Positions 28,166 through 36,739 of a DNA stretch of 64,000 nt are shown here, in pieces. Within the stretch, counting starts at the first letter, position 1. Each line of letters starts with the position of its first letter. Both the position numbers and the translations under genes were made by a program. The DNA is from Glycomyces sambucus (GTDB lineage: Bacteria; Actinomycetota; Actinomycetes; Mycobacteriales; Micromonosporaceae). The notes under the pieces were generated by a model. The model ran no database searches. It worked only from the letters and a program-made list of their open reading frames with translations, and was not told the DNA's origin. The stretch covers positions 310,001 to 374,000 of the forward strand of contig NZ_FNGF01000005.1 in the NCBI RefSeq assembly GCF_900102815.1, in the 5' to 3' direction.

Positions 28166-28480
28166 CTACGCGGCCTTGGCGGCGTCCGACTTCGCCGCGG
28201 TCTTCGACTCGCTCTTGGCGGGCTTGGACTCGGACTTCGACTCGCTCTTCTTCGGGCCGTTCTTCGACCCGTTCGAGCCGAGCGACGAGGAGTCGGTGGA
28301 ACGGGAGTCGGTGCGGTAGAAGCCGCTGCCCTTGAAGGTCACGCCGACGTTGCCGAACACCTTGCGGAGCGCGCCCTTGGCCGCGCAGCTCGGGCAGTCC
28401 GTCAACCGCGCTTCGGAGAACGACTGGTGTTTGTCGAACTCGTACCCGCACTCCTTGCAGCGGTATTCGTAGACAGGCAC
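28166..28480 (-). CDS. FmdB-family zinc-ribbon protein
   Basis: A 104-residue protein. The N-terminal 40 residues are a zinc ribbon with two Cys pairs: YRCKECGYEF and LTDCPSCAA. The middle keeps the family stretch VTFKGSGFYRTD, and the C-terminal 45 residues are a low-complexity tail of Ser, Lys, Glu and Ala. Family members are small putative regulators; the role is unknown. The GTG at 28480 has GGAGG six bases upstream and gives the family start VPVYEYRC. A longer frame opens at 28519 but overlaps a palindrome. Confidence 0.88.
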   Translation of the reverse strand: MPVYEYRCKECGYEFDKHQSFSEARLTDCPSCAAKGALRKVFGNVGVTFKGSGFYRTDSRSTDSSSLGSNGSKNGPKKSESKSESKPAKSESKTAAKSDAAKAA

Positions 28481-28518
28481 GTCCAACCTCCAGGACTTGA
28501 CACGGGACCCGACCGACA

Positions 28519-28545
28519 TTAGCAGTCAACGCACGCGACTGCTAA
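28519..28545. promoter_or_regulatory. Perfect 9-9-9 inverted repeat upstream of the FmdB-like gene
   Basis: TTAGCAGTC, nine bases, then GACTGCTAA. It is AT-richer than the surroundings and has the architecture of CIRCE (9-N9-9) with different arms. It lies between the 5-FCL stop and the FmdB-like start. Confidence 0.6.
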
Positions 28546-28608
28546 TTCCATCCACCGCGGGCGTGAGGCGTGAGCCACGAGACCCCGCGCACGTGCCGCC
28601 GAGGCGCG

Positions 28609-29220
28609 CTACCGCAGCGACACGAACCCCTTCGACGGCGTGATGACGCCGGTCACCGGGCGGTCGTGCGGCTCGGCCGGGACCTCGACCCCGAACTCGC
28701 CGTCGCGCAGGATCGCCACCACCGGCACCTCCGGTCCGACCCGCGCCAGCGCCCGGTCGTACGACCCGCCGCCGCGGCCCAGCCGCATCCCGTCATGTGA
28801 GACGGCGAGGCCCGGGACGACCACCGCCGCGGCGTCCTCGATCCGCGGCGCCTCCGGCAGCGCGTCCGCGCCGGCCTTCCGCACCACACCACTGGCCGTG
28901 CCGTCCTGCGCCGCCCCGTCCCCGTCCGTCCCCTCGGCCGCGAGTCGCTCCCACGCCAGGTCCCGGTCCGGGAGCAGCACGGGCAGGATCACCCGGTAGA
29001 CCACGGCGAGCCGCTCGGGCAGCTCCGGCTCCAGCGTCGCGCCCGGTTCGGCCCCGAACGGGCGGTACGCCGCCACGGTCGCGCCCTCGTCCACGGCCTC
29101 GATCAGGAAGTCCCGCAAGGACTTCCACACCGCCACGTCCGCCGCCGCGCGGGCCGCCCCGGGCATCGCCGTGCGCGCCCCGAGCAGCGCCCGCCGCGCC
29201 GCCTGCTTGCTCTCGAGCAT
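28609..29220 (-). CDS. 5-formyltetrahydrofolate cyclo-ligase
   Basis: A 203-residue enzyme that uses ATP to convert 5-formyl-THF to 5,10-methenyl-THF, recycling a storage folate. The ATP/phosphate segment GMRLGRGGGSYDRAL and the C-terminal PHDRPVTGVITPSKG are typical. The N-terminal basic stretch SKQAARRALLGAR also fits. The insertion GTDGDGAAQDGTASG (about residues 97-111) is a low-complexity loop. The ATG at 29220 is preceded by GGAGGG at seven bases. It is divergent from the diguanylate cyclase gene. Confidence 0.93.
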   Translation of the reverse strand: MLESKQAARRALLGARTAMPGAARAAADVAVWKSLRDFLIEAVDEGATVAAYRPFGAEPGATLEPELPERLAVVYRVILPVLLPDRDLAWERLAAEGTDGDGAAQDGTASGVVRKAGADALPEAPRIEDAAAVVVPGLAVSHDGMRLGRGGGSYDRALARVGPEVPVVAILRDGEFGVEVPAEPHDRPVTGVITPSKGFVSLR

Positions 29221-29379
29221 CAGAAATCCCTCCGTAGGCGATCCTCCCCTGAAAGGATTCCCCCGAACAGGCGATTGCAGTCGTTCTTTCGGTCGGACTG
29301 CCGGAAAACCACCTGCCGTGTCGTGTCCGGTCGGTAGCTCTAGGTAGTCTTCTAAGGGAGTGAACTTGAGGGGGCTTCG

Positions 29380-31326
29380 GTGTCGCTGCGCTCACGGCTC
29401 ACCACGGCGTTCCTCGTCGTCGTGCTCGGGCCGGTCCTGGTGGGGGCCGTCTTCGTCGCTGCCGTCATGTCCCACCTGGCGGACTCCCGCGGGGAGGCGC
29501 TGGCGAGCTCGGCGGTGACGACGGTCGACTCGACCCTCGGCACGATCTGCGAGCGCATCCAGGCGTCGGCCGCGGTCGTGGCGCTGAGCCACAGCAGCGG
29601 CGGGAACGCCGACGCGGTCGACATGGCGCAGCTCGTCGTGGACCGCAAGGTCGTCGACGGGGTGGTCTTCACCGGTCTCGAGGACGCCGGCGACACCGCG
29701 ACCCCCGACGTCGGCGCGGAGGCGCCCGACGGCGCGTGGGTCGACTGCGGCGAGGCCGCCGCCTACGCCGGCTCCGGCCCGATCGTGGCCCTCGGCGCCC
29801 AGGCCGAGGTCCAGAACACCGACGGCACCACCTCGGTCTTCTCCGCGTTCCGGGTCGTGGACCGGGGCTTCCTCGACCGCATCGCGAACGTCGCCGACGC
29901 CGACCTGGTCCTCCTCGACGGCCGCGCCGACCCGCTCCAGGTCGGCGACGTGGACGCGGGCCGCTGGGACGCGACGAACGCGTTCCTGCCGCTGAACATC
30001 GGCACCGTCGCCACCAACGTCACCCCCATGTACTGGACGCTCGCCGCGATGGTCGCCGTCTCCGCGCTGTGCGCCATGGGCCTCGCGGCCTGGCTCGCCC
30101 GCTCCACGACCCGGCCCCTCCACGAGCTCTCCGCCGCCGCCGAGCGCGTCTCCGAAGGCGACCTCGACGTGCGCGTGCCCGTCCACGGCCGCGACGAGGT
30201 CGCGCACCTCGCGCTCGCGTTCAACCGCATGACCGCCCAGACCCAGGCGTACGTCAACGCCCTGACCGCCTCCCGCGACCAGATGCGCGGCCAGCTCGGG
30301 CGTCTCGGCCAGACCCTCACCGCCACGCTCGACCTCGACCGCATCCTGGAGGTCATCCTCGACACCGCGATGGTCACCGCCGGGGCCGAGGCGGGCGTCA
30401 TCATGCTCGTCGACGTGGACGACGCCGACCAGCTCCGCCAGCGCGCCGGCGAGGGCGACCTCGGCATCGAGCAGCCCGCGACCATCCGGCTCGGGGAGGG
30501 CATCGTCGGCTCGATCGCCGCGAGCGGCGCCCCCGCGCACGGCCGCATCGTCGACGGCGTCTTCGCCGGGCGCCGCCGCACCGGCACCGAACCGGACGCG
30601 CGCACGATCGTCGCCGTGCCCTTCGAGGGCCGCGCGCCCGCCGAGTCCGACGAGGCCGGCCCCCCGCGCACCGAGTCGGGCGTCCTCGGGGTCCTCGTCC
30701 TCTACAACCGGATCGCCGGGGACGACTTCGAGCCGGGCGACGTCGACACGCTCCGCACCTTCGCCGGGCAGGCGTCGGTCGCGGTCGAGAACGTGCTGCT
30801 GCACCGCCAGGCCCAGCGCCTGAGCCTCACCGACCCGCTCACGGGCCTGTGGAACTACCGGTTCATGCAGACCTCGCTGCGCCGCGAGGCCGAGCGGTCG
30901 CGCCGCTACCAGCGGCCCTCGGCGCTCCTGGCGATCGACCTCGACCGCTTCAAGACGGTGAACGACACGTACGGGCACCCGGTCGGCGACCAGGTCCTCA
31001 TCGAGCTCGCGCGGCGCATCACCGGCCAGATCCGCGAGGTCGACCTCGCGTTCCGCCACGGCGGCGAGGAGTTCATGGTGCTGCTGCCGGAGACCGACGC
31101 CGCGGGGGCCTCGGCGGTGGCCGAACGGCTCGGCCGCTCGGTCGCGGCGCGACCGTTCAAAGTGAACGACACCTCCGGCGGACGCGAACTGCGCGTGACC
31201 GTCTCGATCGGCGTGGCCGTGCTCGGCGAGCACGCCGACACCGCGAACGACGTCCTCGCCGCCGCCGACGAGGCGCTCTACGCGGCCAAAGCCGCAGGCA
31301 GGGACACCTGGCGCGTGGCGGTCTGA
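29380..31326 (+). CDS. Membrane diguanylate cyclase with HAMP and GAF domains
   Basis: A 648-residue sensor enzyme expected to make cyclic di-GMP from two GTP. It has a membrane helix at about 9-31, an outside sensing region to about 215, a second helix at 218-240, a HAMP linker (237-290), a GAF domain (about 310-475) and a GGDEF domain (481-645). The active-site motif is intact as GGEEF (561-565), and a product-inhibition site RxxD (REVD, 552-555) lies exactly five residues upstream, so both catalysis and feedback control are likely. The GTG at 29380 follows GAGGGGG. It stands alone; c-di-GMP often controls development in actinomycetes through BldD. Confidence 0.93.
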   Translation: MSLRSRLTTAFLVVVLGPVLVGAVFVAAVMSHLADSRGEALASSAVTTVDSTLGTICERIQASAAVVALSHSSGGNADAVDMAQLVVDRKVVDGVVFTGLEDAGDTATPDVGAEAPDGAWVDCGEAAAYAGSGPIVALGAQAEVQNTDGTTSVFSAFRVVDRGFLDRIANVADADLVLLDGRADPLQVGDVDAGRWDATNAFLPLNIGTVATNVTPMYWTLAAMVAVSALCAMGLAAWLARSTTRPLHELSAAAERVSEGDLDVRVPVHGRDEVAHLALAFNRMTAQTQAYVNALTASRDQMRGQLGRLGQTLTATLDLDRILEVILDTAMVTAGAEAGVIMLVDVDDADQLRQRAGEGDLGIEQPATIRLGEGIVGSIAASGAPAHGRIVDGVFAGRRRTGTEPDARTIVAVPFEGRAPAESDEAGPPRTESGVLGVLVLYNRIAGDDFEPGDVDTLRTFAGQASVAVENVLLHRQAQRLSLTDPLTGLWNYRFMQTSLRREAERSRRYQRPSALLAIDLDRFKTVNDTYGHPVGDQVLIELARRITGQIREVDLAFRHGGEEFMVLLPETDAAGASAVAERLGRSVAARPFKVNDTSGGRELRVTVSIGVAVLGEHADTANDVLAAADEALYAAKAAGRDTWRVAV

Positions 31327-31381
31327 GGCGGATCCCCGGTGGCGCGGGGCCGCTCCGGGGGCCGGTCCGCGCCCGATCGGG

Positions 31382-31406
31382 GAACTTGAACGTTCACGTT
31401 CTGTTC
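31382..31406. repeat. Cluster of GAAC/GTTC half-sites upstream of galU
   Basis: Five copies of GAAC or its complement GTTC start at 31382, 31388, 31392, 31398 and 31403, including the perfect palindrome TGAACGTTCA at 31387-31396. Spacing does not match the actinobacterial LexA site (GAAC-N4-GTTC). Confidence 0.5.
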
Positions 31407-31443
31407 TCCAGGGTGGCCGAGACCTGACGCTGCGTGCCCACGA

Positions 31444-31449
31444 TACCCT
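31444..31449 (+). promoter_or_regulatory. -10 box of galU, leaderless layout
   Basis: TACCCT ends six bases before the ATG at 31456 and no ribosome site is present. Confidence 0.5.
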
Positions 31450-31455
31450 CGCCAT

Positions 31456-32346
31456 ATGTCTGATTCCGCGCCTCGCGCCACGAAAGCCGTCATTCCCGTG
31501 GCCGGCAACGCCACCCGCTTCCTGCCGGTGACCAAGGCCGTTCCGAAGGAACTCCTCCCCATCGTCGACAAGCCCGTCCTCCAGTACATCGTGGAGGAGG
31601 CCGCCGCCGCCGGGCTCGACGACGTCACCCTCGTCACCGCGCGCGGCAAGGGCCCCATCGTCGACTACTTCGACATCCGCCCCGACCTCGAGGACGCGCT
31701 CGCCGAGAAGGGCAAGGACGACCTCATCGACGTCGTCAAGGCCCCCGAGCGCATCGCCGAGATCCACACCATCCGCCAGGGCCGCCCCAAGGGCCTGGGC
31801 CACGCGGTGGGCCGCGCCGCCGCCCACGTCGGCGACGAGCCCTTCGCCGTGCTCCTCGGCGACGAGTTCTACGAGATCGACGACAAGCTCCTGCCGCGCA
31901 TGATCGACCTCCAGGCCGAGACCGGCGGCATCGTCCTGGCGCTCATCGAGGTCCCCGAGGAGGAGGTCTCCCGGTACGGCGTCGCCTCGGTCGAGCCCGG
32001 CGACGCGCCCGACACCGTCACCGTCACCGGACTGGTCGAGAAGCCCGCCCGCGAGGACGCGCCGTCGAACCTCATCCTCATCGGACGCTACGTCCTGCCC
32101 GGTTCGATCTTCCCCGTCCTGGAGGACACCAAGCCCGGCAGCGGCGGCGAGATCCAACTCACCGACGCCATGGACGCCATGCGCGCCAACGGAACCCCTG
32201 TCCACGCCGTCATCCTCCGGGGCCGCCGCTACGACACCGGGCAGCCCGTCGAGTACCTCCAGACCCTCGTCGAGCTCGCCACCCAACGCGACGACTTGCC
32301 CGGCTTCAACGCCTGGCTGCGCGAATTCAGTGCGACACTGGACTGA
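31456..32346 (+). CDS. galU: UTP--glucose-1-phosphate uridylyltransferase
   Basis: A 296-residue nucleotidyltransferase making UDP-glucose for cell-envelope sugars. The nucleotide-binding start reads VAGNATRFLPVTKAVPKELL, a variant of the usual AGLGTRFLP. The product-site stretches DKPVLQYIVEEA and the C-terminal GRRYDTGQPVEYLQT fit GalU. Length is typical. The start codon lies at the predicted transcript start. The downstream moeA begins 57 bp later on the same strand and may be co-transcribed. Confidence 0.95.
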   Translation: MSDSAPRATKAVIPVAGNATRFLPVTKAVPKELLPIVDKPVLQYIVEEAAAAGLDDVTLVTARGKGPIVDYFDIRPDLEDALAEKGKDDLIDVVKAPERIAEIHTIRQGRPKGLGHAVGRAAAHVGDEPFAVLLGDEFYEIDDKLLPRMIDLQAETGGIVLALIEVPEEEVSRYGVASVEPGDAPDTVTVTGLVEKPAREDAPSNLILIGRYVLPGSIFPVLEDTKPGSGGEIQLTDAMDAMRANGTPVHAVILRGRRYDTGQPVEYLQTLVELATQRDDLPGFNAWLREFSATLD

Positions 32347-32403
32347 CTGCACCGCCGCCAGGCGGCGCAGGTGAGCAACTGACCGACGGGGGGATGAGGA
32401 GCG

Positions 32404-33639
32404 ATGGGGACCGGCGACGCGACGCCACTGGCCGACTTCCTGTCGAAGGCGCTGGCGCTCGTCCGACCCCTGCCCCCGGTCGACATCGACATGACCCAGT
32501 CGACCGGGTCGGTCCTCGCCGAGAACGCGGTCAACCCCGGACCGCTGCCCGCCTTCGACTACGCCGCCATCGACGGCTACGCCTGCAACGCCGACGACAT
32601 CGCCGGCGCCAGCCCCGAGCGGGGCGTGGGCCTCAAGGTCCTCGGCGACCTCGCCGCCTCCTCGTGGCGGCCCGTCCGGCTCGTCACCGGCACCTGCTTC
32701 TCCGTCGCCGCCGGGGCCGCGCTCCCGGTCGGCGCCGACATCGTCGTGCCGCTCGCGTGGACCGACGAGGGCATGGCCACCGTGGACGTCCGCCAGGTGC
32801 CCCGCCGCGGGCACGGCGTGCGCCGCATGGGCTCCGAGCGCTCCGCGGGCGAGATCCTCGCCCACGAGGGCCGCCGCGTCACGCCCCAGCTCGTGGGGCT
32901 CCTCGCCGCCGCCGGCATCGCCGACGTCGTCGTGCGCCCGACCCCGCGCGTCGTCGTCATCGCCACCGGCGACGAGCTCGTCGACACCGGCCGGCCCTCC
33001 CAGCCCGGCCAGCTCATCGACGTCAACTCCCACCTCGTCACCGCCGCCGCCTCCGAGGCGGGCGCCCACGCCTACCGCGTCGGCATCTGCGACGACGAGC
33101 CCGACGCGCTCCGCACCGTCCTCGACGACCAGATCCTCCGCGCCGACCTCGTCATCACCACCGGCGGCACCGGCACCGGCCCCGGCGACATGGTCCGGCG
33201 CACCTTCTCCCGGGACGGCGCCGTCGACTTCTCGCCGATCGCCGTGTACCTGTGCGAGACCATGGGCTTCGGCACCATCGGCCCCGAAGAGGTCCCGGTC
33301 GTGTGCCTCCCCGGCGACCCCGTCGCGGCCACCATCGCGTTCGAGGTGATCGCCCGCCCGCTCATCCAGCGGCTCGCGGGGGCCGAACCGGTTTTCCGGC
33401 CCAGCGTGCGCGCCAACCTGACCGAGCCCGTATCCTCACCGAGCGGACTCCGGGAATTCCGCCCCGTCCGCGTCGCCGAGCGCCGCGGCGGCGGCTACAC
33501 CGTCGCCCCACTCGGCTCGAGCTCCTACACGCTCTCCGGACTCGCCGAGGCCACCGGCCTGATGACGATCGGCGAGAACGCGACCCGGGTGCCCGCCGGG
33601 TCCACGGTGGACGTGCTCCTGCTCGACAGGAACCGATGA
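32404..33639 (+). CDS. moeA: Molybdopterin molybdenumtransferase
   Basis: A 411-residue protein that inserts molybdate into adenylated molybdopterin, the last general step of molybdenum-cofactor synthesis. The MPT-binding domain contains VITTGGTGTGPGD (about 256-268) and the family segment VVIATGDELVDTG (about 181-193). The C-terminal domain IV is present. The ATG at 32404 follows GGATGAGGAG. Its stop begins an unusual chain of two tiny overlapping frames leading to the next gene. Confidence 0.94.
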   Translation: MGTGDATPLADFLSKALALVRPLPPVDIDMTQSTGSVLAENAVNPGPLPAFDYAAIDGYACNADDIAGASPERGVGLKVLGDLAASSWRPVRLVTGTCFSVAAGAALPVGADIVVPLAWTDEGMATVDVRQVPRRGHGVRRMGSERSAGEILAHEGRRVTPQLVGLLAAAGIADVVVRPTPRVVVIATGDELVDTGRPSQPGQLIDVNSHLVTAAASEAGAHAYRVGICDDEPDALRTVLDDQILRADLVITTGGTGTGPGDMVRRTFSRDGAVDFSPIAVYLCETMGFGTIGPEEVPVVCLPGDPVAATIAFEVIARPLIQRLAGAEPVFRPSVRANLTEPVSSPSGLREFRPVRVAERRGGGYTVAPLGSSSYTLSGLAEATGLMTIGENATRVPAGSTVDVLLLDRNR

Positions 33640-33668
33640 ACGAACTGGAACCGGACGGCCCCCGATGA
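33636..33668 (+). CDS. Minigene 1 after moeA (10 codons)
   Basis: MNELEPDGPR followed by TGA. Its ATG overlaps the moeA stop and its stop overlaps the next ATG (ATGA at both ends). No function can be assigned; it may only pass ribosomes along. Confidence 0.3.
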   Translation: MNELEPDGPR

Positions 33669-33703
33669 CCGTCCCACTACCGCAGTTGGACCGAGACCGA
33701 TGA
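33665..33703 (+). CDS. Minigene 2 before the acetyltransferase (12 codons)
   Basis: MTVPLPQLDRDR followed by TGA, overlapping minigene 1 at its ATG and the acetyltransferase ATG at its stop. The repeated CGATGA at all three junctions hints at duplication of a gene-start sequence. Confidence 0.3.
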   Translation: MTVPLPQLDRDR

Positions 33704-34338
33704 CCCTTTCGAACCCCGGATGGCCGGTGCACCTCGATCACGACGAGGTCAGCGTCCGGCCCTTCCGCCGCTCCGACGCCAACCGCTGGTCCGAACTGCG
33801 CCGCGCCAACGAAGCCTGGCTCGCCCCATGGGAGCCCGGCACCGGCACCACCTGGCACGAGGCCCACTCGCCCGCGGCCTTCCGCGCCATGCTCCGCGGC
33901 CTCAAGCGCTCCGTCAAGGACGGCACCAGCTGGCCCCTCGCCGTCTGCTGGGACGGGAGGCTCGTCGGCGGCCTCACCGTCGGCAACATCGTCCGGCGCG
34001 CCTTCGGCTCCGCGTACGCCGGCTACTGGATCGACCGCGGCCACGCCGGCCGCAACATCACCGCGACCGCGCTCGCGCTCGTCGTGGACCACGCCCTCAC
34101 CGTGGGCCGCCTGCACCGCATCGAGGTCAACATCCGGCCCGAGAACGGCCCCTCGAACCGGGTCGCCGAGAAGCTCGGCCTGCGCCGCGAGGGCCTGCAC
34201 AAGCGCTACCTGTACATCGACGGCGACTGGCGCGACCACTACGGGTACGCCGTCACCGCCGAGGAGGTCGTCGCCGAGCGCATGGTCGACCGCATGGAGC
34301 GCCTCAAGCGCGCCGAGGCCGAGCGCCCGGCGTCCTGA
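33700..34338 (+). CDS. GNAT acetyltransferase (RimJ-like)
   Basis: A 212-residue protein with the GNAT fold of the RimJ/RimL type. The acetyl-CoA region reads YWIDRGHAGRNITATALAL (about 108-126), and the downstream NIRPENGPSNRVAEKLGLRR (about 146-165) is the family's second motif. RimJ-type enzymes acetylate N-termini of ribosomal proteins, and homologues follow moeA in several actinomycetes, but the substrate is not known. The ATG overlaps the second minigene stop. Confidence 0.88.
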   Translation: MTLSNPGWPVHLDHDEVSVRPFRRSDANRWSELRRANEAWLAPWEPGTGTTWHEAHSPAAFRAMLRGLKRSVKDGTSWPLAVCWDGRLVGGLTVGNIVRRAFGSAYAGYWIDRGHAGRNITATALALVVDHALTVGRLHRIEVNIRPENGPSNRVAEKLGLRREGLHKRYLYIDGDWRDHYGYAVTAEEVVAERMVDRMERLKRAEAERPAS

Positions 34339-34442
34339 GGCCACGCGCCTGGTCCTCCCCCTGAACCGGGCGCCCGGGCGGCCCGAACGCGTTCGCCCCG
34401 GCCCTTCTCGCCGCGCGCCGTACTTCTGAGCGTGCCCGGGCG

Positions 34443-35210
34443 CTAGTCCCGCGCCGTCAGGACGATCGGCCCGTCCTCGGTGATCGCCACGGTGTGCTCC
34501 ATGTGCGCGCCGCGGGAGCCGTCGGCGCTGCGCAGGGTCCAGCCGTCGGGGTCGTAGACGATCTCGTCGGTGGTCTGGAGGAACCACGGCTCGATCGCGA
34601 TGACCAGGCCCGGCTTCAGCTTCATGCCCCGGCCCGGGCGGCCGTCGTTGGGGACGTGCGGGTCGCCGTGCATGGTCCGGCCCACGCCGTGCCCGCCGAA
34701 CTGGGTGTTCACGCTCAGGCCGTCGCCGCGCGCGACCGTCGCGATCGCGTGCCCGATGTCCCCGAGCTTGCTCCCGGTGCGCGCCGCGCCGATCCCCGCC
34801 TCCAGCGCGCGCGTCGTGGTGTCGATGAGCCGCAGGTCCTCCTCCTTCGCGGTGCCCACGACGACCGACAGCGCCGAGTCCGCCACCCAGCCGTCGACCT
34901 CGGCCGCGAAGTCGAAGCTCACCAGGTCCCCGTCCTGCAGCTTGTAGTCGTAGGGCAGGCCGTGCAGGACCGCGTCGTTCACGGAGGTGCACAGGACCTT
35001 CCCGAACGGGCTGCCGCCGAACGAGGGGTGGTAGTCGACGTAGCAGGAGACCGCCCCGGCCTCCTTGATCCGGCGGGCCACGAGGTCGTCGAAGTCCAGC
35101 AGGTTCATGCCGACCTCGGCCACGCGTTCGAGCTCGGAGAGGGTCGCGGCCACGAAGCGGCCCGCGGGGCGCATCGCCTCGATCTCGGCGGGGGAGTACA
35201 GCTCGATCAT
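34443..35210 (-). CDS. map: Methionine aminopeptidase, type I
   Basis: A 255-residue enzyme that removes the N-terminal Met from new proteins. All five metal ligands are visible: Asp100, Asp111, His174, Glu207 and Glu238, with the catalytic His83 in VLHGLP. It lacks the zinc-finger N-terminal extension of some actinobacterial MAPs and is probably one of several in the genome. GAGAGG lies seven bases ahead of the ATG at 35210. It is divergent from an XRE regulator and shares its palindromic control region. Confidence 0.94.
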   Translation of the reverse strand: MIELYSPAEIEAMRPAGRFVAATLSELERVAEVGMNLLDFDDLVARRIKEAGAVSCYVDYHPSFGGSPFGKVLCTSVNDAVLHGLPYDYKLQDGDLVSFDFAAEVDGWVADSALSVVVGTAKEEDLRLIDTTTRALEAGIGAARTGSKLGDIGHAIATVARGDGLSVNTQFGGHGVGRTMHGDPHVPNDGRPGRGMKLKPGLVIAIEPWFLQTTDEIVYDPDGWTLRSADGSRGAHMEHTVAITEDGPIVLTARD

Positions 35211-35230
35211 GGTCGGCCTCTCATGCAGTT

Positions 35231-35265
35231 CCGGTATTTGTATACCGGTACTATAATACCGGTAT
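35231..35265. promoter_or_regulatory. Shared operator and promoter of map and the XRE gene
   Basis: ATACCGGTAC (35242-35251) and ATACCGGTAT (35256-35265) lie 14 bp apart, with a half-site CCGGTAT at 35231-35237. A perfect -10 box TATAAT (35252-35257) lies between and overlaps the second copy, six bases before the XRE ATG, which itself sits in the palindrome. Binding here would block the XRE promoter and very likely the map promoter. Confidence 0.75.
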
Positions 35266-35518
35266 GATCCGACCGCCGCTGAGGCCCGACGAGCACGACC
35301 GGGGCCGCGCGCTCGGCCGCGCGCTGCGCACCGCCCGCGGCCCGCGCAGCCTCCTGGACGTCGCCGCCGAAGCCGGCATCTCCCCGGAGACGCTGCGCAA
35401 GATCGAGACCGGCCGCATCGCCACACCGGCGTTCTTCACCATCATGGCCCTCTGCGGCGTCCTCGGCGTGGCCCCCGACCAACTCCTCGACACCGCCGAA
35501 CATCCCATCACCGGCTGA
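35264..35518 (+). CDS. XRE-family helix-turn-helix regulator
   Basis: An 84-residue protein that is little more than a Cro/C1-type DNA-binding domain. The helix-turn-helix is [20 protein letters not shown] (about 30-49), followed by the helix [20 protein letters not shown]. The mRNA is predicted to be leaderless because TATAAT ends six bases before the ATG. The palindromes over its start suggest autorepression and control of the divergent map gene. Confidence 0.9.
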   Translation: MIRPPLRPDEHDRGRALGRALRTARGPRSLLDVAAEAGISPETLRKIETGRIATPAFFTIMALCGVLGVAPDQLLDTAEHPITG

Positions 35519-35593
35519 CACCACCTGTCCACGGGGCCAAGGGCGCAGGTCACGCCGGAATCGCGCCTCCGACCTCCCGGCCGGGCACCGCGT

Positions 35594-35599
35594 TAGGCT
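35594..35599 (+). promoter_or_regulatory. -10 box of purK, leaderless layout
   Basis: TAGGCT ends six bases before the GTG at 35606. Confidence 0.5.
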
Positions 35600-35605
35600 C
35601 TCGCC

Positions 35606-36739
35606 GTGGATGCCGCGACCCAACTCCCGACCGTGGGCATGATCGGCGCCGGCCAGCTGGCCCGCATGACCCATCAAGCCGCCATCGCCCTCGGCCAGAG
35701 CCTCAAGGTGCTCGCCGCCGACCCGGCCGAGAGCGCCGCCGCGGTCGCCACCGCGACCGTGCTCGGCGACTACCGCGACGTCGAAGACCTCCGCGGCTTC
35801 GCCAAGGGCTGCACCGTGGTCACCTTCGACCACGAGCACGTCCCCCAGGACGCCCTCCGCGCCCTCGTCGCCGAAGGCGTCGACGTCCAGCCCCGGCCCG
35901 AAGCCCTCCTGTACGCGCAGGACAAGCACGCCATGCGCACCCGCCTCACCGCGCTCGGCCTCCCGCAGCCGCGCTGGGCGAGCGTCGACTCCATCGCCGA
36001 CGTCGAGGCGTTCGGCCTCCCCTGCGTCCTCAAGGCCGCCACCGGCGGATACGACGGCAAGGGCGTGTGGATGTGCGACACCCCCGCCGACGCCGAAGCG
36101 GTCCTCGCCTCCGGCCTGCGCCTCATCGCCGAGGAGCGCATGGCCCTCCAGCGCGAACTCGCCATCCAGATCGCCCGCTCCCCGAGCGGCGAGACCGCCG
36201 CCTACCCCGTGGTCGAGACCGTCCAGACCGGCGGCATCTGCACCGAGGTCATCGCACCCGCCCCCCACCTCGACCCCGACACCGCCGCCGAGGCGACGCG
36301 CATCGCCGCCGCGGTCGCCACCGAACTCGGCGTCGTCGGCATGCTCGCCGTCGAACTCTTCCAGACCTCCCACGGCCTCTTCGTCAACGAACTCGCGATG
36401 CGCGCCCACAACTCCGGGCACTGGACCATCGAGGGCGCCGAGACCAGCCAGTTCGAGCAGCACCTGCGGGCCGTCCTCGACTACCCGCTCGGCTCCACCG
36501 CGACCGCCGCGCCCTACACCGTCATGGCGAACGTCCTCGGCGGCGAACCCGGCGGGCCCCGCCTCGACGAGCGCCTCCAGCACCTCCTCGCCGAGGACCC
36601 CGCCGCGCACGTCCACCTCTACGGCAAGGCGGTCCGGCCCGGCCGCAAGATCGGGCACGTCACCGTCCGCGGCGACGACCCCGCGCTCCTGCGGCACCGC
36701 GCCCTGCGGGCCGCCAAATGGCTCCAGGAAGGCGAGTAA
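35606..36739 (+). CDS. purK: N5-carboxyaminoimidazole ribonucleotide synthase
   Basis: A 377-residue ATP-grasp enzyme that joins bicarbonate to aminoimidazole ribonucleotide in purine synthesis. The N-terminal [11 protein letters not shown], the ATP-grasp stretch [15 protein letters not shown], and the segment [20 protein letters not shown] are typical. The start GTG matches the predicted transcript start. The stop overlaps the purE start as TAATG, so PurK and PurE, which act in sequence, are translated together. Confidence 0.96.
   Translation: MDAATQLPTVGMIGAGQLARMTHQAAIALGQSLKVLAADPAESAAAVATATVLGDYRDVEDLRGFAKGCTVVTFDHEHVPQDALRALVAEGVDVQPRPEALLYAQDKHAMRTRLTALGLPQPRWASVDSIADVEAFGLPCVLKAATGGYDGKGVWMCDTPADAEAVLASGLRLIAEERMALQRELAIQIARSPSGETAAYPVVETVQTGGICTEVIAPAPHLDPDTAAEATRIAAAVATELGVVGMLAVELFQTSHGLFVNELAMRAHNSGHWTIEGAETSQFEQHLRAVLDYPLGSTATAAPYTVMANVLGGEPGGPRLDERLQHLLAEDPAAHVHLYGKAVRPGRKIGHVTVRGDDPALLRHRALRAAKWLQEGE

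Noticed and set aside
31382..31406. SOS box reading of the GAAC/GTTC cluster before galU
   Set aside because: None of the half-site pairs has the four-base spacing of LexA sites. It is kept only as an unassigned repeat.
29392..33069. Very long open frame on the minus strand
   Set aside because: It is opposite the diguanylate cyclase, galU and moeA genes, which have clear family motifs. Long antisense frames arise from the strong GC bias at third positions, and its translation is low-complexity Arg/Gly/Asp-rich.
34384..34395. CGAACGCGTTCG palindrome resembling a LexA box
   Set aside because: The actinobacterial LexA site needs four bases between CGAAC and GTTCG; here there are two. It also lies between convergent genes with no promoter.
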